Shown here piece by piece: positions 38,382 through 49,661 of a stretch of DNA of 64,000 nt. Source of the stretch: Paraburkholderia adhaesiva (GTDB lineage: Bacteria > Pseudomonadota > Gammaproteobacteria > Burkholderiales > Burkholderiaceae); assembly GCF_021390575.1 (NCBI RefSeq), contig NZ_JAJEJQ010000001.1, positions 2,022,501 to 2,086,500 on the forward strand, read 5' to 3'. How positions within the stretch are numbered: the stretch's first letter is position 1; each line of letters starts with the position of its first letter. The notes beneath the pieces were generated by a model. The model ran no database searches and was not told the DNA's origin. It worked only from the letters and a program-made list of their open reading frames with translations. The position numbers and the translations under genes are program-made.

Positions 38382-40400
38382 TCAAGGATGGCGAATATAG
38401 TCCACGAGCGCGACCGTATACGCATCCGGCCGCCTGTCCAGCAAGCTCACGCCGATCGCCACAAGAAAGCCCGCCGGTACGCCGAACACGCCCGAACTGA
38501 TCGGCTCGATGCCGAACCACCGCCCACCTTCGAAGCCGGTCAGTTGCGTAAAGAACGGATACGTCGAAACGATGTAATAGACGCACACCACGAGTCCCGC
38601 AATCATCCCCGCCACTGCGCCGAGCCGTGTGGTGCGCTTCCAGAAAACACCGAGGACGAGCACCGGAAAGAGACTCGACGCCGCGAGCGAAAACGCGGCA
38701 CCAACGAGGAACAAGATGTTCCCCGTATTGAGCGACGCCACCCATGAAGCAAACAGCGCGACACCGAGCAGCAGGATCTTCGACATCGTCACGCGCCGCT
38801 GACTGGACGCCTCGGGATCGACCATGTGGTAGTACACATCGTGCGAAAGCACGTTTGAGATCGTGAGCAGCAGACCATCCGCGGTGGAGAGCGCCGCGGC
38901 CAGCGCACCCGACGCAATAAGTCCCGACATGACATACGGCAGTCCGGCAATCTCCGGCGCTGCAAGCACGACCATGTCCGGCTGCATTTGAATATCGCCC
39001 CAACGCACGATGCCATCGCCGTTCACGTCAGCGATGCTGATGAGATACGGCTCGATGCGCCGCCACTGCATCACCCAATGCGGCAGATCGCCAAAGCGCT
39101 GCCCTACCAGATGCGTGAGGATCTCGTACTTGATCATCACCGCGAGCACCGGCACGGTCAGGTAGAACAGCGCGACGAAAAAGAGCGTCCACCCCACCGA
39201 GCGCCGGGCCGACGCCACTGACGTCGTCGTGTTGTAGCGCGTGAGGATGTGCGGCAAGCTCGCCGTGCCGAGCGACAGGCACAGCAGCAGCGAAAGAAAA
39301 TTGCGTTGGTGGATGCGCCGCGCGTCGTCGTCAACAGCGGGAAACGGTTCGCGCATCGGCACGGGCGTCGCCGCGCGCTCGAGCAGGTCGTCGCGATGCT
39401 GCGTCCACACGATACGCGCCGCATCCGCGTCGTGCGGAAACGATTCAATCTGGCGTTCGAGCGAGTCAATCTCACGCAGCGGACCGTTGTGGCGGCGCAG
39501 GTTGACGAGCGTGTCGTTGAGGCGTGTTTTCTCTTCGACAAACGACTGCGGCAACGCATCGAGCCGCGTTTGCCAAACCCCCGCGCGGTGCCGGAATTCG
39601 TCGCGTACGCTCTGTTCAGGGGCCGCGTCGCGTACGTTGCCCTCGAGCGCTTCCACGCGCTCCATCAGCCGGCCGTAATTGAATTGCGGCAGCCACCCCA
39701 ACCCGTCGCGATGCGCGATCAACGAGACAGGAATCAGGATCGCGGAAATGAGAATGACGTACTGCGCGACCTGCGTCCACGTCACCGCGCGCATGCCACC
39801 GAGAAACGAACACACGAGAATACCGGCAAGTCCGCAGAAGATGCCGATGGCAAAATCGACGCCGATAAAGCGCATCGCAATCAGCCCCACGCCCTGGATC
39901 TGCGCGACGAGATAGACGAACGAGCAGAGGATCGTCGCAAGGACGGCGAGTGCGCGCACGAGGTTGCTCGAATAGCGCGTGCCGAGAAAGTCGGCGATGG
40001 TATAGCGCGCGAGTTTGCGCACGTACGGCGCGAGCAGGAACGCAACAAGGCAGTAGCCTGCGGTCCAGCCCATCATGTAGGCAAGGCCGTCGTAGCCGCT
40101 CGCGTAGAGCGAGCCCGCAAGACCGATGAACGACGCAGCCGAAAGCCAGTCCGCAGCGGTTGCCATCCCATTGAAGAACGACGGCACGCGGCGCCCCGCG
40201 ACGTAGTACTCGACGAGATCGGATGTCCGCGAGAGCAAGCCGATCACGGCGTAGACGGCGATCGGCACGAACAGGAACACGTAGCCGATCCACACGCCGG
40301 GTCCCGTGAACAGCTCGATGCGCCACATCACGTAGACAAACGCGAGGAAACCGATCGTATAGAAGGCGTACGACCGGATGAGCCGATGCGCGAGCTTCAT
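38382..40400 (-). CDS. Sodium:solute symporter, VC_2705 subfamily (large subunit)
   Basis: The protein has 672 residues with about 13 hydrophobic helices. The SSS-family core is seen in YYVAGRRVPSFFNGMATAADW and TIADFLGTRY. A soluble insert at about 240-355 is charged and helical (LPQSFVEEKTRLNDTLVNLR). A loop near 475 reads DVNGDGIVRWGD, an EF-hand/dockerin-type calcium-binding pattern. The paired DUF4212 gene overlaps it by 4 bp upstream. It lies near acs, so an acetate-like carboxylate substrate is a reasonable inference. Confidence 0.88.
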   Translation of the reverse strand: MKLAHRLIRSYAFYTIGFLAFVYVMWRIELFTGPGVWIGYVFLFVPIAVYAVIGLLSRTSDLVEYYVAGRRVPSFFNGMATAADWLSAASFIGLAGSLYASGYDGLAYMMGWTAGYCLVAFLLAPYVRKLARYTIADFLGTRYSSNLVRALAVLATILCSFVYLVAQIQGVGLIAMRFIGVDFAIGIFCGLAGILVCSFLGGMRAVTWTQVAQYVILISAILIPVSLIAHRDGLGWLPQFNYGRLMERVEALEGNVRDAAPEQSVRDEFRHRAGVWQTRLDALPQSFVEEKTRLNDTLVNLRRHNGPLREIDSLERQIESFPHDADAARIVWTQHRDDLLERAATPVPMREPFPAVDDDARRIHQRNFLSLLLCLSLGTASLPHILTRYNTTTSVASARRSVGWTLFFVALFYLTVPVLAVMIKYEILTHLVGQRFGDLPHWVMQWRRIEPYLISIADVNGDGIVRWGDIQMQPDMVVLAAPEIAGLPYVMSGLIASGALAAALSTADGLLLTISNVLSHDVYYHMVDPEASSQRRVTMSKILLLGVALFASWVASLNTGNILFLVGAAFSLAASSLFPVLVLGVFWKRTTRLGAVAGMIAGLVVCVYYIVSTYPFFTQLTGFEGGRWFGIEPISSGVFGVPAGFLVAIGVSLLDRRPDAYTVALVDYIRHP

Positions 40401-40762
40401 CGTTGGGGCGCCTTGAAGGCCTCCCGGATCGCCAGGTCGGCTTCGCGGGCGGCCTGCAATTCGCGGTCGGCGCGCTGCATCAGCACGATATAGACGGCAA
40501 TGAGCAGCACGTACACGATAATCGCGCCCTGTGCGCCGACGTAGAACGGCAGGCTGAAACCCGCGAAGCGCACACTGCTGAGCGAGCTCGCGAAGAACGG
40601 AACGACGAAGGAAACGATAAAGCCAATCGTCATGAGCACGGCGATCAGCACGATGTTGAAGCGCCAGTAGCGCTTATGGGCGAGCGCCATCGCCTCGCTC
40701 ACCCGTGGAGGCTCAGGCAATGGATTGACGTTGTTCTGGGGTGTGGACTGTGGCGCGGCCAT
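40397..40762 (-). CDS. DUF4212 protein, small symporter subunit
   Basis: The protein has 121 residues. ALAHKRYWRFNIVLIAVLMT then VGAQGAIIVYVLLIAVYIVLM gives two membrane helices, the standard DUF4212 pattern found directly before VC_2705-type symporters. The ATGA overlap with the large subunit shows coupled translation. The ATG at 40762 is preferred to a TTG five codons upstream. Confidence 0.88.
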   Translation of the reverse strand: MAAPQSTPQNNVNPLPEPPRVSEAMALAHKRYWRFNIVLIAVLMTIGFIVSFVVPFFASSLSSVRFAGFSLPFYVGAQGAIIVYVLLIAVYIVLMQRADRELQAAREADLAIREAFKAPQR

Positions 40763-40818
40763 GCGCCTATGTAACAAAAATGCGCCACGCCGGCAATCGG
40801 GATCGACCGCTATGGAGG

Positions 40819-40852
40819 AGCAGCGCGGCGCCGTCGAGCGAGCCGCGCTGCT
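40819..40852 (-). terminator. Hairpin downstream of acs
   Basis: AGCAGCGCGGC (40819-40829) and GCCGCGCTGCT (40842-40852) form an 11-bp stem with a 12-base loop, 10 bp after the acs stop. There is no following T-run on the minus strand, so it may be Rho-assisted or an mRNA stability element. Confidence 0.4.
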
Positions 40853-40861
40853 GGGAATCGC

Positions 40862-42844
<1,983 letters not shown>

Positions 42845-43159
42845 CGACAACCCCTTCGTGAAGGTAAAACATCAAACTCATGGACACACGCAGCATCTCC
42901 GATGCCAGCATGCGCCGTCTCCGAATGCCGCCCCGCCTTGTGAGCGGTTGCGACGATTATTTTTCCTGCTTTATTCCTGCTATTCGTGTTGCTGCTTTCA
43001 GATGTGCACTGCGGCACCGCAGCAAAGCCGCGCGTGCAATATTGCTCTCCGTCTGTGCGGACTAGCGTAAGCGTACCAACTTACCTGCCACTTACGTGCA
43101 ATGTGCGCAGCCTTGCACACACGCCTTTCAGGTGACGTTCAGGTAAGCGGGCATTTAGA
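42845..43159. other. Divergent promoter region of acs and the DMT gene
   Basis: About 315 bp, less GC-rich in the part 42950-43060. No open frame with coding character. It must carry the acs promoter reading left and that of the DMT gene reading right. No clear operator was identified. Confidence 0.45.
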
Positions 43160-44086
43160 ATGCTAGCTGAAAACTTTGCGCGCCCGGATTCCAGCTTGAA
43201 CCGATATTCTATTTTCCTCGTCGCCGCGATGCTCCTCGTGGGCAGCAATGTCGGCATCGGCAAATCGATCGTCGCCTTTATCCCCGTTCCACTCTTTGCG
43301 CTCCTGCGTTTCGTGATCGCCCTCGCGGTGCTCGGGCCGCTGCTGCGTGTCGCGAAGATGCGACTCGTGACGCGCGGCGAGTGGATCAATCTCTTCCTTC
43401 AGGCGCTCTTCGGTACATTCGGGTTTACGCTGCTCATGCTTGACGGCGTGCATCGCACGAGCGCTGTCGCTGCAGGCGTCATCACCAGCACCATCCCCGC
43501 GGTCGTCGCCCTCTTTTCGTGGATCTTCCTGCGCGAGCGGCCAGACACTCGCGCGCTCGCGTCGATCGCGCTCGCCATCGCGGGCATTGCCGTCATCAAC
43601 CTCGCACACGCCGACGACAGCGGTTCGCCGCAATCGCTGACCGGCAATCTCATGGTGCTCGGCGCCGTGTGCTGCGAGTCGCTCTACGTGATCCTTTCCC
43701 GCCGCCTCACGCAGACGCTCGCGCCCATCGACATCTGCGCGTACACGCACCTCTTCGGCTTCCTGTTGATGCTGCCGGTGGGTCTGCCTTTTGCACTGTC
43801 GTTCGATTATGCGGCCGTGCCCGCCGGCATCTGGGGACTCTCGCTCTGGTACGGGCTCGCCGCCAGCGTGTTCTCGTTCTGGCTCTGGATGAAGGGAATC
43901 CGGCACGTTCCGGGCAGTGTCGCCGGCGTATTTACGGCCGTCCTGCCCGTGGCCGCGGCAGTCTACGGGATCGTGCTGCTCGGCGAGCGGCCCACACCCG
44001 CGCACGGCATCGCGTTAGCCTGCGTGATTACCGGCATCGCGCTCGCCAGCCTGAAGACGAAACAGGTGCCGCCCGTCGCATCCTGA
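43160..44086 (+). CDS. EamA/DMT family transporter
   Basis: The protein has 308 residues with ten hydrophobic helices arranged as two EamA repeats (about 20-150 and 165-300). Seen are GSNVGIGKSIVAFIPVPLFA, TSAVAAGVITSTIPAVVALF and GSVAGVFTAVLPVAAAVYG, where the last two are the equivalent repeat elements. It is a metabolite exporter of unknown substrate. It is divergent from acs. Confidence 0.88.
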   Translation: MLAENFARPDSSLNRYSIFLVAAMLLVGSNVGIGKSIVAFIPVPLFALLRFVIALAVLGPLLRVAKMRLVTRGEWINLFLQALFGTFGFTLLMLDGVHRTSAVAAGVITSTIPAVVALFSWIFLRERPDTRALASIALAIAGIAVINLAHADDSGSPQSLTGNLMVLGAVCCESLYVILSRRLTQTLAPIDICAYTHLFGFLLMLPVGLPFALSFDYAAVPAGIWGLSLWYGLAASVFSFWLWMKGIRHVPGSVAGVFTAVLPVAAAVYGIVLLGERPTPAHGIALACVITGIALASLKTKQVPPVAS

Positions 44087-44364
44087 CTTGCATTGCGGCG
44101 CGGTGAAGAATGATGCGCGCGCCGGGTCTGGCCCCGCGTTGCACGCTGCAGCCCGTGGCGCCCGCCGCGCGGCGACCGCAAGCCCGGCCCGCCCGGGCCG
44201 AACCAGCCGCTGCCGGTGTTAGGGCGAGGCCAGCCGCCGACACTGTACAATTACGCGCGCCCGGTCCAGGCGGCGCGCACCCGCCGGCGGCGCACCCGTT
44301 GCGTTGCCGGATGCGGAAGGCGCGGCGCTTGAACCCCGCCCGATTTTCGCCATCGCAATTGCCT

Positions 44365-44988
44365 ATGTCCGCAGCACGCCCTTCGCCGTCCAGAGCACCC
44401 ACGCCCGCCCGCACCCCGCGCGCCAGCCGTCTGCTGCCGCGCGTGATCTTCATGAGCCGCTGGCTCCAGGTGCCACTGTATCTCGGCTTGATCGTCGCGC
44501 AGGCCGTCTACTGCGTGCTCTTCCTGAAGGAAGTCTGGCACCTCGTCAGCCATTCGACGACGCTCGACGAAACGAGCATCATGCTCGCCGTGCTCGGCCT
44601 GATCGACGTGGTGATGATCTCGAATCTGCTCATCATGGTGATCGTCGGCGGCTATGAGACGTTCGTCTCGCGCATGGGCCTCGAAGGCCACCCCGACGAG
44701 CCCGAATGGCTCGATCACGTGAACGCCGGCGTGCTGAAAGTGAAGCTCGCGATGGCGCTCATCAGCATTTCGTCGATTCATCTGCTGAAGACCTTCATCA
44801 ATCCCGATGCGGTCTCCACTCACACCGTGATGTGGCAGGTGATCATCCATGGTGCGTTCCTCGTCTCCGCGCTGATCATGGCGTGGATCGACCGACTCAC
44901 GACGCACACTCATTCCGAGCATTACCAGGAATTCGCCGCGCGCCATCCGGTACCGGCCGACTCCGTTGTCGCCGAAGCCGTCGAGTAA
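44365..44988 (+). CDS. UPF0114 (YqhA) family membrane protein
   Basis: The protein has 207 residues. After a 30-residue Pro/Arg/Ser-rich leader come four hydrophobic helices with LLPRVIFMSRWLQVPLYLGL, MISNLLIMVIVGGYETFVSR and LKVKLAMALISISSIHLLKT, all family signatures. Function is unknown. It is predicted in the inner membrane. The start at 44365 gives the longest plausible form; homology begins near residue 22. It lies 51 bp upstream of the fumarase gene. Confidence 0.86.
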   Translation: MSAARPSPSRAPTPARTPRASRLLPRVIFMSRWLQVPLYLGLIVAQAVYCVLFLKEVWHLVSHSTTLDETSIMLAVLGLIDVVMISNLLIMVIVGGYETFVSRMGLEGHPDEPEWLDHVNAGVLKVKLAMALISISSIHLLKTFINPDAVSTHTVMWQVIIHGAFLVSALIMAWIDRLTTHTHSEHYQEFAARHPVPADSVVAEAVE

Positions 44989-45039
44989 GGCGGCACTCAC
45001 AACAAGATTTACGACATTCCGTCCCCACTGAAGCTAGCC

Positions 45040-46563
45040 ATGACAGTCATCAAACAGGAAGACCTGATCCAGAGCATCGCGGATTCGCTGCAGTACATCA
45101 GCTACTACCATCCGCAGGACTACATCGAAGCACTCGGCCGCGCGTACGAGCTTGAAGAAAGCCCCGCCGCGAAGGATGCGATCGCGCAGATCCTCACGAA
45201 CAGCCGCATGTGCGCCGAAGGCAAGCGCCCGATTTGCCAGGACACCGGCATCGTCACGATCTTCGTGAAGGTCGGCATGGACGTGCGTTGGGATGGCGCG
45301 ACGATGAGCCTGACCGACATGATCAACGAAGGCGTTCGCCGCGGTTATCTGAACCCGGACAACGTGCTGCGCGCATCGATCGTGAACCCGCCCGAAGGCG
45401 GCCGCAAGAACACGAAGGACAACACGCCGGCCGTGATCCACTACGAGATCGTGCCGGGCGACAAGGTCGACGTGCAAGTCGCGGCCAAGGGCGGCGGCTC
45501 GGAGAACAAGTCGAAGTTCGTGATGCTGAACCCGTCCGACTCGATCGTCGACTGGATCCTCAAGACCGTCCCGACGATGGGCGCTGGCTGGTGCCCGCCG
45601 GGCATGCTCGGCATCGGCATCGGCGGCACGGCTGAAAAGGCGATGCTGATGGCGAAGGAATCGCTGATGGAGCCGATCGACATTCAGGAGATCATCAAGC
45701 GCGGCCCGACGGACTGGATCGAAGAGCTGCGCGTCGAACTGCACGAGAAGGTCAACGCACTCGGCATCGGTGCGCAGGGCCTGGGCGGCCTCGCCACCGT
45801 GCTCGACGTCAAGATCATGGCCGCGCCGACGCACGCCGCGTCGAAGCCCGTCGCGATGATCCCGAACTGCGCGGCCACGCGCCACGCGCACTTCGTGCTC
45901 GACGGCTCGGGTCCTGCGAAGCTCGAGGCACCGTCGCTCGACGCATGGCCGAAGGTCAACTGGGAACCGAACACGGAAACGAGCAAGCGCGTCGATCTGA
46001 ACACGCTCACACCGGAAGAAGTCGCTTCGTGGAAGCCGGGCCAGACGCTGCTGCTCTCGGGCAAGATGCTCACGGGCCGCGACGCCGCGCACAAGCGCAT
46101 CGCCGACATGCTCGCCAAGGGCGAGAAGCTGCCCGTGGACTTCAAGAACCGCGTGATCTACTACGTCGGCCCGGTCGATCCGGTTCGCGACGAAGTGGTC
46201 GGCCCGGCAGGCCCCACCACCGCCACGCGCATGGACAAGTTCACCGAGACGATGCTCGCGCAAACGGGCCTCATTTCGATGGTCGGCAAGGCCGAGCGCG
46301 GACCGGTCGCGATCGAGGCAATCAAGAAGCACAAGGCTGCTTACCTGATGGCTGTCGGCGGCGCAGCGTACCTCGTGTCGAAGGCGATCCGCGGCTCGAA
46401 GGTCCTCGCATTCGAAGACCTCGGCATGGAAGCCATCTATGAGTTCGACGTCCAGGATATGCCGGTGACGGTCGCGGTCGATTCGTCGGGCACCTCGGTC
46501 CACCAGACCGGCCCGAAGGAATGGCAGGCGAAGATCGGCAAGATTCCGGTCGCAACGGTTTGA
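45040..46563 (+). CDS. fumA: Fumarate hydratase class I, iron-sulfur type
   Basis: Interconverts fumarate and malate with an oxygen-sensitive [4Fe-4S] cluster. The 507 residues match the class I single-chain enzyme: ICQDTGIVTIFVKVG, GAGWCPPGMLGIGIGGTAEK and MIPNCAATRHAHF, which include the three cluster Cys residues. The C-terminal half has AGPTTATRMDKFTETML. A strong terminator follows 50 bp after the stop. The next gene codes for bacterioferritin. Confidence 0.95.
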   Translation: MTVIKQEDLIQSIADSLQYISYYHPQDYIEALGRAYELEESPAAKDAIAQILTNSRMCAEGKRPICQDTGIVTIFVKVGMDVRWDGATMSLTDMINEGVRRGYLNPDNVLRASIVNPPEGGRKNTKDNTPAVIHYEIVPGDKVDVQVAAKGGGSENKSKFVMLNPSDSIVDWILKTVPTMGAGWCPPGMLGIGIGGTAEKAMLMAKESLMEPIDIQEIIKRGPTDWIEELRVELHEKVNALGIGAQGLGGLATVLDVKIMAAPTHAASKPVAMIPNCAATRHAHFVLDGSGPAKLEAPSLDAWPKVNWEPNTETSKRVDLNTLTPEEVASWKPGQTLLLSGKMLTGRDAAHKRIADMLAKGEKLPVDFKNRVIYYVGPVDPVRDEVVGPAGPTTATRMDKFTETMLAQTGLISMVGKAERGPVAIEAIKKHKAAYLMAVGGAAYLVSKAIRGSKVLAFEDLGMEAIYEFDVQDMPVTVAVDSSGTSVHQTGPKEWQAKIGKIPVATV

Positions 46564-46612
46564 TGCGCGACTCGAGGCTGTTGGCCGGTTCGTGCCGACT
46601 ACGCTGATACAC

Positions 46613-46642
46613 AAAACCGGGGCCCTGTGCCCCGGTTTTTTT
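46613..46642 (+). terminator. Rho-independent terminator after fumarase
   Basis: AACCGGGGC (46615-46623) pairs with GCCCCGGTT (46629-46637) around a CCTGT loop, and a T-run extends to 46642. Nine-base stem. Confidence 0.9.
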
Positions 46643-46777
46643 ATGCACCGCAAAACGGCTCGAGGCTGGGTATCCATTGCAAGGACCGGCTTTGGGTCCG
46701 CAGTCAGCCTTGGCTTTTGCTGGCACAGCGCTTATTGTTGAAAACCAGAGCCCGCCCCACACACCAAGGAAAAGATC

Positions 46778-47257
46778 ATGCAAGGCGACAAGAAGGTGAT
46801 CGAATATCTGAATGCGCAGCTCAAGAACGAGCTGACCGCCATCAATCAGTATTTCCTGCACGCGCGCATGTATGACCACTGGGGCCTCGACAAGCTCGGC
46901 AAACACGAATACGACGAATCGATCGGCGAAATGAAGCACGCCGACATGCTGATCGAACGCATCTTCGTGCTCGACGGCCTGCCGAACCTGCAGGACCTGC
47001 ACAAGCTGCTGATCGGCGAGGAGACGAAGGAAATCCTCGAATGCGACCTGAAACTCGAACAGATTTCCCAGGGCACCTGCAAGGAAGCGATCGTCTATTG
47101 CGAGTCCGTGCGCGACTTCGTCTCGCGCGAAATCTTCGTAACGATCCTCGACGAGACCGAAGAGCACATCGACTGGCTCGAAACGCAGCTTGATCTCATC
47201 GACAAGGTCGGCATCCAGAACTATCAGCAGTCGGGCATGGGTTCGGTAGAATCCTGA
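46778..47257 (+). CDS. bfr: Bacterioferritin
   Basis: The protein has 159 residues forming the 24-mer iron-storage shell. Heme ligand Met52 lies in GEMKHADML. Ferroxidase ligands Glu18 (LKNELTAI), Glu51 and His54 are present, and the later pair is in [16 protein letters not shown]. It sits between the fumarase and murI genes, and the gene for its partner Bfd lies about 1.1 kb downstream behind a Fur box. Confidence 0.96.
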   Translation: MQGDKKVIEYLNAQLKNELTAINQYFLHARMYDHWGLDKLGKHEYDESIGEMKHADMLIERIFVLDGLPNLQDLHKLLIGEETKEILECDLKLEQISQGTCKEAIVYCESVRDFVSREIFVTILDETEEHIDWLETQLDLIDKVGIQNYQQSGMGSVES

Positions 47258-47296
47258 TCGCTGTCTTGCTGTTTCGACGCATGCGCCCGGCGGCGA

Positions 47297-48181
47297 ATGC
47301 GTCCCTACTATCCTGCCCGGACTATCTTGAACGTTTCGCCTCCTAGCGGCGCCGCGCCCGTCGGCATCTTCGACTCTGGCCTTGGCGGCCTTTCCGTGCT
47401 GCGCGCGGTGCGCACGCTCCTGCCCGCCGAACGTCTCGTCTATGTCGCCGACTCGCGCTACGCGCCTTACGGGCAGCGCGACGACGACTTCATCGCCGAC
47501 CGCACGCTCGCCATCGGCGAATGGCTCGTGGCGCAGGGCGCCAAGGCACTCGTGGTGGCCTGCAACACGGCCACCGCGCAATCAATCGAATTCGTGCGCG
47601 AGCGGCTGCCCATCCCGTTAGTCGGCGTGGAACCCGGCATCAAACCCGCTGCGCTGCAGTCGAAAACGCGCGTGGCGGGCGTGCTCGCCACCCAGGTCAC
47701 GCTGCGCAGCACGCGCTTTCAGGCTCTCGTCGAACGTCATGCGGCTGATCTGCGCGTGCTCTGCCAGCCCGGTCACGGGCTAGTGGAAGCCGTGGAGCGC
47801 TGCGACACAGGCTCTCCCGAACTGCTCGCGCTGCTGCGCGGCTATCTCGCGCCGATGCTCGACGCCGGCGCCGATACGCTCGTGCTCGGCTGCACGCACT
47901 ATCCATTTCTGGACACGGCGATCCGCTCGATCGTCGGCGAGCGCATGACGCTTGTCGACACCAGCGTCGCCATCGCGCGGCAGCTCGAACGCGTGCTGGG
48001 CCATCACGGCCTGCTCGCAGACGCAGCAGGCGACGCGCAAGCGAGCGCACGCTTTTGCTCGACGAGCGATGGCACCCATCTGCGCGTGCTTGCCGCGGCG
48101 CTGCTCGGCATCGACGCGCAGGTCGAAGCCGTGCGGATTCCGTCACGACGCACGCTCGAACTGGAAACCGACGCGGTCTGA
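47297..48181 (+). CDS. murI: Glutamate racemase
   Basis: Supplies D-glutamate for peptidoglycan. The protein has 294 residues. The catalytic Cys pair is seen in VVACNTATAQSIEF (first Cys, near 94) and VLGCTHYPFLDTAI (second, near 199), and the N-terminal substrate motif is GIFDSGLGGLSVL. The first ATG (47297) is taken. A TTG at 47330 is also possible because homology starts close after it. Confidence 0.94.
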   Translation: MRPYYPARTILNVSPPSGAAPVGIFDSGLGGLSVLRAVRTLLPAERLVYVADSRYAPYGQRDDDFIADRTLAIGEWLVAQGAKALVVACNTATAQSIEFVRERLPIPLVGVEPGIKPAALQSKTRVAGVLATQVTLRSTRFQALVERHAADLRVLCQPGHGLVEAVERCDTGSPELLALLRGYLAPMLDAGADTLVLGCTHYPFLDTAIRSIVGERMTLVDTSVAIARQLERVLGHHGLLADAAGDAQASARFCSTSDGTHLRVLAAALLGIDAQVEAVRIPSRRTLELETDAV

Positions 48182-48354
48182 CGTCGCACCCTCGTTGTAG
48201 CGCCCGTCTGGCGAGCCGAGCCTTTCTGGCTGCCGAACCGCCGTCAGCCCCCGTTTCGCGCCTTCCTCACGGGCCGGGGCTCCAGCGAAAATCCATGCTA
48301 AGTGTCCGGTTTTGTTACAAAAAATCCGTCAAGGCGCTTGCCAAGCGCACCAAA

Positions 48355-48376
48355 GATAATGATAATAATTCCCATT
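48355..48376 (+). promoter_or_regulatory. Fur box upstream of bfd
   Basis: GATAATGATAATAATTCCCATT matches the GATAATGATAATCATTATC consensus over its first 13 bases and ends 27 bp before the bfd start codon. Predicted repression of bfd by Fe-Fur. Confidence 0.85.
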
Positions 48377-48402
48377 ACTGATCTCTGTTGCGCTACACCA
48401 TC

Positions 48403-48654
48403 ATGATTGTCTGCGTGTGCAAGTCCGTCTCCGACCGGACGATCCGAGCTTCCATTGCCGAAGGCACGGATTCATTCGATGAACTGCAGTTCGAACTCGG
48501 CGTTGCGACCTGCTGCGGCAAATGCGAAGAAACGGTTCGCGACGTGATGGCCCAGAGCGGTGTTTGCGCGAGCCGTTGTGGCGTCGCCCACGCCCATCCG
48601 GCGGCCGCGCCCGCCGCTGCCCCCGTCGTGTTCTACGAGCTTCAGGCCGCCTGA
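48403..48654 (+). CDS. bfd: Bacterioferritin-associated ferredoxin
   Basis: The protein has 83 residues. MIVCVCKSVSDRTIRASIAE and VATCCGKCEETVRDVM provide the four Cys ligands (C-x-C and C-x-x-C) of a [2Fe-2S] cluster. It reduces bacterioferritin iron for release. The C-terminal 30 residues are Ala/Pro-rich. Fur control from the box directly upstream makes it iron-starvation induced, opposite in sense to iron storage. Confidence 0.93.
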   Translation: MIVCVCKSVSDRTIRASIAEGTDSFDELQFELGVATCCGKCEETVRDVMAQSGVCASRCGVAHAHPAAAPAAAPVVFYELQAA

Positions 48655-48740
48655 ACATCCCGGCGCGCCCCGTTCGCGCCGCCAGCAAGCCAGTTTCACG
48701 ACGAGCCAGCGACCGCTCACCCCTCTATCAGGAGATTGGG

Positions 48741-48803
48741 ATGGAATTGCTGGCCGGATTCGTGACGACTGTGTGCATCGCGCTGTGGATATTCCGCGAA
48801 TGA
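48741..48803 (+). CDS. Possible 20-residue membrane peptide
   Basis: GGAG lies 6 bp upstream of ATG. The peptide (MELLAGFVTTVCIALWIFRE) is a single hydrophobic helix with a charged end. It is not recognised and may be chance, but the ribosome site is good and it follows bfd by 86 bp. Confidence 0.35.
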   Translation: MELLAGFVTTVCIALWIFRE

Positions 48804-49661
48804 CGCGGTGAGACACCACGTAGATCATCTCTCACGCACTGCTTACGATTGGCGCCGTCGCTGGTCCATCTAGTCAGGCGCGTGTCATTGCCATTTTTTC
48901 GGTTTCTTCGTCGCTCCCCATCGTGCACAGCCTGCACTCGATCTTCGTAACCGACGGGCGCGTCACCGCACGCACTCTAACGCGCAGTCTCACGATGATC
49001 GGATGAACGATATCAACGCGTGCACTGGCACGATTTTATGTTCGGTATCCTTATCAATTTCCTGATGACGATCACCGCAATCTGTCGCTCCGTGAAGATC
49101 GGCCTGCTACACGCAAGCAGCCAGATGGAAGAAGCGAAGCCACATAGATCAACGTATTGACCACTGCGCATGCCGTGCCGCACGTGAGCACGCACTGCAA
49201 AGTGACGTCCGGGAAATTGGCACAAGCACAATCGGAGGCATGCTGCGCTGTCCTGCGATACCGGGTTGACCACCGATCCCGCGCGCAATTACGGAAGTGC
49301 GGAACGGCCGGGCCACTGCCGCGTATTTCGCGTCCCTGGTCTGTACAAAGTAAAAGGCCCTCATCGTCAGATGAAGGCCTTTTTTCGAGCGCACGCGGCG
49401 CATTCGGGCGGTCTCGACGCTCACCGTCGGCCAGTTCGCGTCAACACATGCGACATACCGTGGGCAACACGGATAGCGCTATCAGCCCTGAAGGCTCGCT
49501 ATCATAGCGGCCATCAATTCCCGCACAAGACCGGTCTTGGCGAGAGGGATTTCAATATATTCCTCTCGCCGCTCGCATTCAAGACATTGCCCATTGAAAG
49601 TAACGATTGCTGGCGACGCTTAAATGCAAAAAGGCATAGGCAGAGCCTGCCCTGCGATTCT
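48804..49661. other. Gene-free stretch with an isolated terminator
   Basis: About 860 bp with no supported gene on either strand. It contains one strong hairpin-plus-T signal at 49352-49385 that follows no gene. Parts (48870-49100) are less GC-rich. Confidence 0.5.
49352..49385 (+). terminator. Orphan Rho-independent terminator, possible small-RNA end
   Basis: AAAAGGCC-c-TCAT (49352-49364) pairs with ATGA-a-GGCCTTTT (49371-49383) around CGTCAG, and the T-run extends to 49385. No gene precedes it on the plus strand within 500 bp. Confidence 0.75.

Noticed and set aside
35941-38400. Duplicate of the tRNA-Ser 3' end as an attachment site
   Set aside because: I did not find a second copy of the GGGTTCGAATCCCCC segment in the following 2.4 kb, so an att pair cannot be claimed from this window.
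45034-46677. Long frame antisense to fumarase (547 codons)
   Set aside because: Same kind of Arg/Asp/Val-rich shadow opposite a complete fumarase.
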